Source of the DNA: Flavobacteriales bacterium CG18_big_fil_WC_8_21_14_2_50_32_9
GTDB taxonomy: Bacteria; Bacteroidota; Bacteroidia; Flavobacteriales_E; Vicingaceae
DNA length: 13,129 nt
Assembly (NCBI GenBank): GCA_002770955.1
Contig: PCUH01000194.1
Span: 15,781-28,909, forward strand
Reading direction: 5' to 3'
The notes under the pieces were generated by a model that was not told where the DNA came from, did not search any database, and saw nothing but the letters and a program-made list of their open reading frames with translations. Positions within the stretch are counted from its first letter, which is position 1. Every line of letters begins with the position of its first letter. A program made the position numbers and the translations under genes. Shown one piece after another: positions 1 through 5,874 of the stretch.

Positions 1-795
1 CACATAACGATGAATGAACTGAACACCTGCTAGCCCTTCAGTGAAATTTTTCCAAAGAGGTGAAATAGCAAAAACAGCGTCATTAATCCATTGATTTTCC
101 ATTTTTGGCCAAGTGTTCATCAAAAATCCTGCATTTAACCCAGCAACAAAAGCACCATATACAATTTGAATAATTAATACTATCAGTAGCACAACAAAGC
201 TATTTCTTAGGGAAGGAAAAAAGATGTTCTTTTCATTGAGTCCAGTTAGCAATCCAAGAGCTACCCAAAATGTGTAAGCAAAAGTTAAAAAAGCAGTAAC
301 AAGATGAATTGCTAACCTGAAATGACTTACATCTGGGTCTTTATTCAATCCACTTTCCACCATCCACCAACCAAAAAAACCTTGTAGTGCACCCATTCCA
401 AGCAAAATAACACATTGAATTATCATTTTTTTTGACAACCTCTTTTTAAGTAAAAAATAAATAAATGGAATTATAAAAACCAAACCAATAATTCTTCCAA
501 GTAAGCGATGCAAGTATTCCCAAAAGAAAATAGATTTGAATTCATCTAAGGTAAAATGCGTATTTACTAACTGGTATTCAGGAAATTGCTTGTATTTATC
601 AAATATTTCTAACCATTGAGGCTCATTTAAAGGTGGTATTATGCCCATAATCAATTTCCACTCAACCATTGAAAGTCCAGAATTGGTTAATCGAGTGATT
701 CCGCCAATTAGTACCATCAAAAAAATGAGTAAACACCCTGATATTAACCAATAGAATATTGATTTATTCAGATTTTGTATTAAGAGCCTGTTCAT
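1..795 (-). CDS. ctaA: Heme A synthase, COX15/CtaA family (3' end beyond window)
   Basis: Integral membrane enzyme that oxidises the C8 methyl of heme O to a formyl group, giving heme A for cytochrome c oxidase. I translated 265 residues from ATG at 795 to the window edge without a stop; the C-terminus is missing. Visible family signatures: GGITRLTNSGLSMVEW (31-46), EYLHRLLGR (93-101) with heme-ligand candidate His96, GALQGFFGWWMVESGL (135-150), and SHFRLAIHL (157-165) with His164. The second-half FIHR motif (His262) lies right at the edge. The long loop between helix 1 and EYLHR (about residues 47-90) is typical of COX15-type (type 2) proteins. It starts 9 nt after the stop of the upstream membrane-protein gene, so the two are probably co-transcribed, although no functional link is obvious. 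The start is chosen because the GG.TRLT.SGLS helix follows at the expected distance. The family call is secure. Confidence 0.95.
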   Translation of the reverse strand, partial: MNRLLIQNLNKSIFYWLISGCLLIFLMVLIGGITRLTNSGLSMVEWKLIMGIIPPLNEPQWLEIFDKYKQFPEYQLVNTHFTLDEFKSIFFWEYLHRLLGRIIGLVFIIPFIYFLLKKRLSKKMIIQCVILLGMGALQGFFGWWMVESGLNKDPDVSHFRLAIHLVTAFLTFAYTFWVALGLLTGLNEKNIFFPSLRNSFVVLLIVLIIQIVYGAFVAGLNAGFLMNTWPKMENQWINDAVFAISPLWKNFTEGLAGVQFIHRYV

Positions 796-804
796 TTTCC
801 AAAA

Positions 805-2121
805 TTACTTCTTAAAAATTATAAAAAACCAAGAATTTTTAAGTTTTTCAACATCCAAAAGCATCAGTAATGCGATTAACAAAAATAAAGTAGTGAAAAT
901 TTTATATCGCACAATTGCTCCCATAATTGGAGTCGTTAACCCTATAATTAATGCAGAAGTAATTGCATAAAGCAAGCAAAAATAAAATATTGAGGGATGA
1001 GCCATTGATTTTTTTCTAAAAAATAAAACAACAAACAGTAAAATAAAGAATAAGCTATTTTCTAATGCACTAAATAGCGTGAAAACAGAATAGCTCTCCC
1101 AAAAAAAAGGTCGAAGCAATACATTTATCAGTGCTTCTGGAAAATACAAGAAGACATCAGAAATAGAATTGAATTTTGGTTGGTTAATAGCACTTCCTAC
1201 ATCTACTTTTTCCATCAAGTAAATAAAATCTTGCTGTTTATTGATTAACAGAGAAAATGGATTATAATTCTCACTAAAAAGCAACATCAAAAAACTAATT
1301 CCTATCAATAAAAAAACAGCAATTCCATAGCTAAGAAGTGCATTATTCATCCTTTTTTTATGAATGACATAACCTAACAAACAAGGTATTAAAGCCACTA
1401 TAATATTCATTTTAGTAAATACCATTAATAATGCAGTAACGAAAAGAATTACCCAGCTTTTTAACCAACTTTTGGAAAGTTTAAAACTTTCCAAAAGTTT
1501 GAAGAAATGGATTAAAAAGAAGCCCAACGCAAAAATAATAATGCCTTCTTTTAATAAACCCGAACCCCAAAACAACAGTGATGGAATAAAACAAATTGTC
1601 AAGAAAAGTATTTTTTTTGTTGATTGAAAAAAAGGCAGAAATGCTTTGTAAATAGCTACCAAACCAACTAGAGAAACAAAATTTATAAAAACATTATGTA
1701 TGTGATAAAAACCAAAAGAAAACAGACGAACAAACATATTAAAGCGAATCATTATATGCGTGTCGCTCAAAAAATTACTATTATTTACCCTGTACCAATA
1801 GCCCATTTTGGAGTAATAATGTTCGTGAAAATAAGCTGTATTGAAGTCTAATCCAAAGAGCATTTGAAAAAAATCAATTGGATTACTTTTAATGGAGTCG
1901 AACAAAATTTTACTATCATCAAAATACTTAAAAACATCTGATGTAACTCTATCTGTATAGTAATAAGTATAAATCATAGTAATTAATATGCTAATAATCA
2001 CTTTTACACCAAATAGTAATATTATCCAATAAGACGGTATAGAATTTTCCTTAAAAAAAGAAAGTTTGCTTATGAGGAAGCAAAAAATTATAAAATAAAA
2101 TATGGTAAAAAAAATTTCCAA
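805..2121 (-). CDS. Polytopic membrane protein, polysaccharide polymerase / GT-C-like, unassigned
   Basis: A 438-residue inner-membrane protein with about ten to twelve hydrophobic helices (for example 2-19, 31-55, 137-160, 170-210, 222-253, 263-283, 355-370, 378-397, 405-422). I do not recognise a named family. Several features resemble Wzy/EpsG-type polymerases and GT-C glycosyltransferases: an acidic cluster after helix 2 (Asp62, Asp68, Asp69), PSLLFWGSGLLKEG (180-193), and a late GAIVRYKIFT (401-410) before the last helix. The frame opens with TTG at 2121. An in-frame TAG at 2149-2151 blocks any longer product, and the first ATG is only at residue 49, inside helix 2, so TTG is the likeliest start. 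No polysaccharide genes flank it; heme A synthase follows 9 nt downstream. The gene is certainly real; a role in surface glycan assembly is inference only. Confidence 0.8.
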   Translation of the reverse strand: MEIFFTIFYFIIFCFLISKLSFFKENSIPSYWIILLFGVKVIISILITMIYTYYYTDRVTSDVFKYFDDSKILFDSIKSNPIDFFQMLFGLDFNTAYFHEHYYSKMGYWYRVNNSNFLSDTHIMIRFNMFVRLFSFGFYHIHNVFINFVSLVGLVAIYKAFLPFFQSTKKILFLTICFIPSLLFWGSGLLKEGIIIFALGFFLIHFFKLLESFKLSKSWLKSWVILFVTALLMVFTKMNIIVALIPCLLGYVIHKKRMNNALLSYGIAVFLLIGISFLMLLFSENYNPFSLLINKQQDFIYLMEKVDVGSAINQPKFNSISDVFLYFPEALINVLLRPFFWESYSVFTLFSALENSLFFILLFVVLFFRKKSMAHPSIFYFCLLYAITSALIIGLTTPIMGAIVRYKIFTTLFLLIALLMLLDVEKLKNSWFFIIFKK

Positions 2122-2170
2122 TTGGAATAAGTTAAAAAAATAAAAGTACTATAATTTTTGAATTACGAGT

Positions 2171-2212
2171 TACGATTTATGATTTACGATTTATGATTTA
2201 CGATTTATGATT
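2171..2212. repeat. Three perfect 14-bp tandem repeats
   Basis: The unit TACGATTTATGATT occurs three times head to tail (2171-2184, 2185-2198, 2199-2212), preceded by a degenerate piece (about 2162-2170) and followed by a short GGATTGGAGATTGGAGATT array (about 2215-2233). It lies in the 152-bp gap between two divergent genes, just upstream of the nth promoter. It looks like a slippage-prone intergenic repeat. No protein-coding or RNA role is visible. Confidence 0.85.
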
Positions 2213-2238
2213 TGGGATTGGAGATTGGAGATTTGTCT

Positions 2239-2269
2239 TTTGTTATTTCTTTTGTTAATAGTATTTTTG
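2239..2269 (+). promoter_or_regulatory. Bacteroidota-type promoter for nth (near-leaderless)
   Basis: TTTG at 2239-2242 and TATTTTTG at 2262-2269 are separated by 19 nt, matching the Bacteroidota -33/-7 consensus (TTTG, TAnnTTTG). The nth ATG begins only 4 nt after the -7 box, so transcription would start at or within a few bases of the start codon. The match is seen directly; promoter activity is inferred. Confidence 0.5.
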
Positions 2270-2273
2270 TGTA

Positions 2274-2912
2274 ATGACAATTAAAGAACGCTACGAGCAT
2301 TTTATTGCTTATTTTAGCAAGCATCAACCCGTTGCAGAAACGGAATTACACTATAGCAATCCTTACGAACTGTTGGTTGCTGTAATTTTATCTGCACAAT
2401 GTACCGACAAAAGAGTGAATATTGTTACGAAAGATTTGTTTGAACGCTTTCCAACTGCCAACGAATTGGCAGCGGCCGATGTAGAAGAAGTTTTTGAATA
2501 TATTCGCAGCATTAGTTACCCCAACAACAAGGCAAAACACTTAGTAGGTATGGCTAACATATTGGTAACTAAATTCAAAAACATAGTTCCTTCAGATATT
2601 GATGAATTACAGACTATGCCAGGTGTAGGTAGGAAAACAGCCAATGTAATAGCGAGTGTAATCTACAACAAACCAACAATGGCAGTAGATACACACGTTT
2701 TTAGAGTTGCCAACCGAATAGGTTTAACTATCAATGCAAAAACTCCACTTGCAGCAGAAAAACAATTGGTAAAACACTTACCCGAAGAAGTAATTCCTAT
2801 CGCTCATCATTGGTTAATTTTACATGGAAGGTATGTTTGTGTTGCACGTAAACCCAAATGCGAAAAATGTGCATTGACAAATTTTTGTAAGTTTTATGAG
2901 AAGAAAGTATAA
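2274..2912 (+). CDS. nth: Endonuclease III (DNA glycosylase / AP lyase)
   Basis: Base-excision-repair enzyme that removes oxidised pyrimidines and cleaves the DNA backbone at the resulting abasic site. All hallmarks are intact in 212 residues, the usual family length. The helix-hairpin-helix LQTMPGVGRKTANV (112-125) carries catalytic Lys121. Asp139 in AVDTHVFRV (137-145) is the second catalytic residue. The C-terminal [4Fe-4S] motif is Cys189-X6-Cys196-X2-Cys199-X5-Cys205. The N-terminus aligns with the normal Nth start (YSNPYELLVAVILSAQCTD at 27-45), so ATG 2274 is the correct start even though the predicted promoter ends only 4 nt before it. The gene is monocistronic by appearance and converges on the ATPase gene, with 11 nt between the stops and no hairpin terminator visible there. 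Confidence 0.97.
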   Translation: MTIKERYEHFIAYFSKHQPVAETELHYSNPYELLVAVILSAQCTDKRVNIVTKDLFERFPTANELAAADVEEVFEYIRSISYPNNKAKHLVGMANILVTKFKNIVPSDIDELQTMPGVGRKTANVIASVIYNKPTMAVDTHVFRVANRIGLTINAKTPLAAEKQLVKHLPEEVIPIAHHWLILHGRYVCVARKPKCEKCALTNFCKFYEKKV

Positions 2913-2923
2913 AAACTAAGAGC

Positions 2924-4048
2924 TTAAACAAGAAATTCAGTATAATTATCTGCATGAATAATCTTTGCATCACTTTCAGGATAAGCATTAAGAAAAGTTT
3001 TGGTAATACGATGCTTCTTTTTATTCATCCACTTAAACTCAAAAGCACTTAGTTTCCCGTCTTTTTCTTCAAGGTAATCTATTTCCTGTTTATCTTTTGT
3101 TCTCCAAAAATAAGTGTTACCATAAAATTTGGCATATTGGTTTCTTTTTAAACGCTCCGAAACTAAATAATTTTCCCATAATGCGCCAATATCTTGCCTT
3201 CCTTCCAATAGTTGAAAAGATGATATTAACGAATTTCGAATACCATTATCATAAAAATAAATCTTTTTAGAGGCTTTTAATTCGTTTCTTAAATTTCTAC
3301 TAAAAGAAGTTAACCTAAAAACAATAAATGATTTTTCTAATAATTGAACATACGATTCTACTGTTTTGCTATCCAGTCCAATTAAATTACCAATTTCGTT
3401 ATACGAAACTTCATTTCCTAACTGATAAGCCAGTGCTTGCAATAATTTTATTAATTTTTCAGGTTTTTTAATCGCCTCTAGCATTAGTAAATCACGGTAT
3501 AAATAACTATCCGACAGCAATTTTAGGACTTCTATTTCATTGCCTTGATTATTAACAACCTCAGGATAAGAACCAAAAACCAAACGAGTGTTTAACATTC
3601 TTTTCTCAATGATTTCTGAAAAATGAGTTGCTAATTCGTTGAATGAAAATGGGTAAAGATAAAATTCATATTTTCTTCCTGTGAGTGGTTCATTTGTTTT
3701 ATTTTGGAGCTCAAAAGCAGAAGATCCTGTGGCTACAACCTGAATTTCAGGATAAGTATCAATTAATAATTTTAGTGCTAACCCAATTTCTTCAATATTT
3801 TGAGCCTCATCAATAACAACTAACTTTTTTTCGCCAATAAGTGCTTTTAATGAAGTTGACGTTGGGTTTTTAAATCGTTCTTTAATATCAAATTCATCCG
3901 CATTTAACCATATTGATGGTTCAGGGTGTTCAGCTATAATTTTTTTTAATAAGGAGGTTTTTCCTGTTTGGCGTGCTCCAATTAACATAATAGTCTTTCC
4001 CTTAAAGAGTTTTTCTTTAATTTTATTTTCTATACTTCGTTGTATCAT
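2924..4048 (-). CDS. AAA_14 / DUF4143 ATPase
   Basis: A 374-residue, apparently complete member of the AAA_14 plus DUF4143 ATPase family, common in Bacteroidota and archaea and still without a settled function. The N-terminal P-loop domain has Walker A GARQTGKT (24-31), Walker B LVVIDEAQ (76-83) and the family ATGSS motif (107-111), followed by GRKYEFYLYPFSFNEL (124-139). The middle carries a winged-helix-like stretch (about 205-250, LGNEVSYNEIGNLIGLD). The C-terminal DUF4143 region ends with Glu322-X-Asp324 and, after DGKLSAF, Glu337-X-Lys339, an arrangement like a PD-(D/E)XK nuclease core. ATG 4048 puts Walker A at the usual position. The gene stands alone between nth and the M16 operon, and its promoter region holds a palindromic tandem repeat. 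It is plausibly mobile or accessory; no partner is visible nearby. Confidence 0.93.
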   Translation of the reverse strand: MIQRSIENKIKEKLFKGKTIMLIGARQTGKTSLLKKIIAEHPEPSIWLNADEFDIKERFKNPTSTSLKALIGEKKLVVIDEAQNIEEIGLALKLLIDTYPEIQVVATGSSAFELQNKTNEPLTGRKYEFYLYPFSFNELATHFSEIIEKRMLNTRLVFGSYPEVVNNQGNEIEVLKLLSDSYLYRDLLMLEAIKKPEKLIKLLQALAYQLGNEVSYNEIGNLIGLDSKTVESYVQLLEKSFIVFRLTSFSRNLRNELKASKKIYFYDNGIRNSLISSFQLLEGRQDIGALWENYLVSERLKRNQYAKFYGNTYFWRTKDKQEIDYLEEKDGKLSAFEFKWMNKKKHRITKTFLNAYPESDAKIIHADNYTEFLV

Positions 4049-4063
4049 TTACAGTAATTTTAA

Positions 4064-4096
4064 CAAAAATACAACTTTTTTGGAATTGAATCCAAA
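4064..4096 (-). promoter_or_regulatory. Candidate promoter of the AAA_14 ATPase gene
   Basis: Read on the minus strand, TTTG (4096-4093) and TATTTTTG (4071-4064) are 21 nt apart, close to the Bacteroidota -33/-7 pattern, with the ATG 15 nt beyond the -7 box. The same TATTTTTG box recurs farther upstream in each repeat unit (4100-4093 and 4132-4125). The spacing is slightly long and the region is A/T-rich, so this is a tentative call. Confidence 0.4.
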
Positions 4097-4151
4097 AATA
4101 TATCAACTTTTTTGGAATTGAATCCAAAAATATATCAACTTTTTTGGAATT
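4072..4151. repeat. 32-bp tandem repeat with internal palindrome, 2.5 copies
   Basis: Two identical 32-bp units (4072-4103, 4104-4135) are followed by the first 16 bases of a third (4136-4151). Each full unit contains an inverted repeat TTTTTGGA-N6-TCCAAAAA (4077-4098 and 4109-4130), and on the minus strand each contains TATTTTTG. The array sits directly upstream of the ATPase gene and overlaps its predicted promoter. It could be an operator array or a duplicated promoter. Confidence 0.9.
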
Positions 4152-4493
4152 TCAGCTTTTATTGGGTCTTCACGAACAAAAGAAATATCGTTTGTGATGA
4201 CACAAAGATTAGAGATTACAGGTTATTAATGTCATTTTTATTGTTATACACTGAACTTTCGGAATTGATATATTTATTTGATATTAACCCGCTTTATTCA
4301 TGCAAAAGCGAAGCGAACTCATAAAATCTTTAAAAAAACAATAAAAACTTTGAATAAAACGGACATTATAGACAGCCTCTAATTAACCACTCATATTAGT
4401 ATTTTACCATTAATGTAATTGCTCATATAAAAAAACAATTCTTTTTATTACTTTCGCTCGAACAAATTATTATTATAATAAATCCAGTTACAA
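4152..4493. other. Gene-poor intergenic stretch upstream of the M16 operon
   Basis: No convincing gene is present. Contents: a 6-bp hairpin TTTGTG-ATGA-CACAAA (4191-4206); one copy of a 37-nt repeat also found near 8738 (4281-4317), which contains a CGCTTT/AAAGCG stem (4290-4295 with 4305-4310); then A/T-rich sequence. TACTTTCG at 4449-4456 is one mismatch from the Bacteroidota -7 box and would give a leader of about 30 nt for the M16 gene, but no TTTG lies at proper -33 spacing, so that promoter is weakly supported. Confidence 0.5.
4281..4317. repeat. 37-nt dispersed repeat, copy 1
   Basis: Bases 4281-4317 are identical at all 37 positions, in the same orientation, to 8738-8774; identity stops at 4318/8775. 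It begins ATATTAACCCGC and ends AAAGCGAAGCGAA, with a short stem CGCTTT/AAAGCG inside. Both copies are intergenic. The length of perfect identity in otherwise unrelated DNA points to a repeat family in this genome. Confidence 0.9.
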
Positions 4494-5810
4494 ATGAAGA
4501 AAATTTTAATCTCAACTGCCTTATGCTTAGGATTAATAAGCGTTAATGCACAACAAGTAAATAAAATTAAGTTTGAACAATACAAGCTTGATAATGGACT
4601 AAATGTTATTTTACATCAAGACAAAACTACACCAATAGTTGCTGTAACAGTTTTGTATCATGTGGGTTCAAAAAATGAAGATCCAAGTAGAACAGGTTTT
4701 GCTCACTTTTTTGAGCATTTATTGTTTGAAGGCTCCGAAAACATTGGAAGAGGGGAATACATGAAAACTGTTTCTTCTAATGGAGGAATTTTAAATGCGA
4801 ACACTTCTTTTGACAGAACATTCTATTTTGAAATATTACCATCAAATCAATTAGAATTGGGTTTATGGATGGAATCAGAACGAATGTTGCACGCAAAAAT
4901 TGACGAAATTGGTGTGGAAACGCAACGAGAAGTAGTAAAAGAAGAGTACCGTCAGTCTTATGATAACCGTCCTTATGGTTCTTTCATCATGGAAATGTTT
5001 GGAAGAGCATTTGAAAAACACCCATATAGCTGGGTGCCAATTGGCTCATTAGAACACTTAAATCAAGCAAAAATTGAAGAGTTTAGAGATTTTTATAAAA
5101 CTTGGTATGTACCAAACAATGCAACATTATCTATTGCAGGTGATTTCGATATTAAACAAGTGAAACTATGGATAAACAAGTACTTTTCAACCATTCCTAA
5201 AGGAATAAAAGAAATGAAACGACCAACTATTGTTGAGCCAATTAAAAACAAAGAAATAAGAGATACTGTTTATGACAACATTCAATTGCCCGCAGTAATG
5301 ATGGGCTACCATACCCCTGCCCAAGGAACTCCAGATGCCTATGCAGTTGAAATGTTAGCTCAAGTTTTATCACAAGGAAATAGCTCTCGACTACAAAAAA
5401 GCATTGTTGATGAGCAACAAAAAGCCTTATTTGTTGGAGCATTTCCATTTCCAACTGAAGACCCAGGATTATCGTTGATGTTTGGAATAGTTAATATGGG
5501 AGTTTCTATAGCCGACCTCGAAGCAGCTATTGACGCTGAAGTAGAAAAAGTACAAAAAGAATTGATTTCGGAAGACGAATTTCTAAAAATGAAAAACCAA
5601 ATAGAAAGCAATATGATTTCTCAAAATGCAAAAGTTGAGGGAATTGCAGAGAATTTGGCTAATTATTTTGTGTATTATGGTGATGCGAATTTAGTAAATA
5701 CTGAAATTGATCGCTATATGAAAGTAACCCGAGAAGATTTAAAAAGAGTTGCTAATAAATACTTTAGAAAAGACAACAGAGTGGTATTACATTATCTTCC
5801 AAAAAAATAA
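4494..5810 (+). CDS. Secreted M16 zinc metallopeptidase (catalytic subunit)
   Basis: Exported M16 (pitrilysin/MPP-like) peptidase of 438 residues. A Sec signal peptide (1-19, ending VNA before QQ) suggests periplasmic or surface location. The inverted zinc motif is intact: His71-X2-Glu74-His75 in GFAHFFEHLLFEG (68-80), with the third ligand probably Glu151 in EVVKEEYRQSYDN, 76 residues after His75, the spacing of MPP-beta. The second M16 domain is present (about 230-438) but its usual LRE..GY.Y substrate motif is degenerate (RLQKSIVDEQQKALFVGA). The next gene, 64 nt downstream, shows the opposite pattern: no zinc site but a good R/Y motif. The two therefore probably form one heterodimeric M16B protease. 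ATG 4494 is chosen because it opens directly into the signal peptide. The peptide substrate is unknown. Confidence 0.95.
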   Translation: MKKILISTALCLGLISVNAQQVNKIKFEQYKLDNGLNVILHQDKTTPIVAVTVLYHVGSKNEDPSRTGFAHFFEHLLFEGSENIGRGEYMKTVSSNGGILNANTSFDRTFYFEILPSNQLELGLWMESERMLHAKIDEIGVETQREVVKEEYRQSYDNRPYGSFIMEMFGRAFEKHPYSWVPIGSLEHLNQAKIEEFRDFYKTWYVPNNATLSIAGDFDIKQVKLWINKYFSTIPKGIKEMKRPTIVEPIKNKEIRDTVYDNIQLPAVMMGYHTPAQGTPDAYAVEMLAQVLSQGNSSRLQKSIVDEQQKALFVGAFPFPTEDPGLSLMFGIVNMGVSIADLEAAIDAEVEKVQKELISEDEFLKMKNQIESNMISQNAKVEGIAENLANYFVYYGDANLVNTEIDRYMKVTREDLKRVANKYFRKDNRVVLHYLPKK

Positions 5811-5874
5811 ATATTAAATAGGTTAATTAACACACGAAACCTTAACTATAAAAATCTTTAAACATAATATAGAT

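Noticed and set aside
2797..2988. Minus-strand frame across the nth 3' end and the ATPase 3' end
   Set aside because: It overlaps two well-supported genes on opposite strands; its translation has no recognisable motif.
2171..4151. Tandem repeats at 2171-2212 and 4072-4151 as CRISPR arrays
   Set aside because: The units are directly abutting with no unique spacers, and no cas genes are present.
4112..4324. 70-codon open frame on the plus strand
   Set aside because: It starts inside the 32-bp tandem repeat, ends in the dispersed 37-nt repeat, and its translation resembles no family; the frame is incidental.
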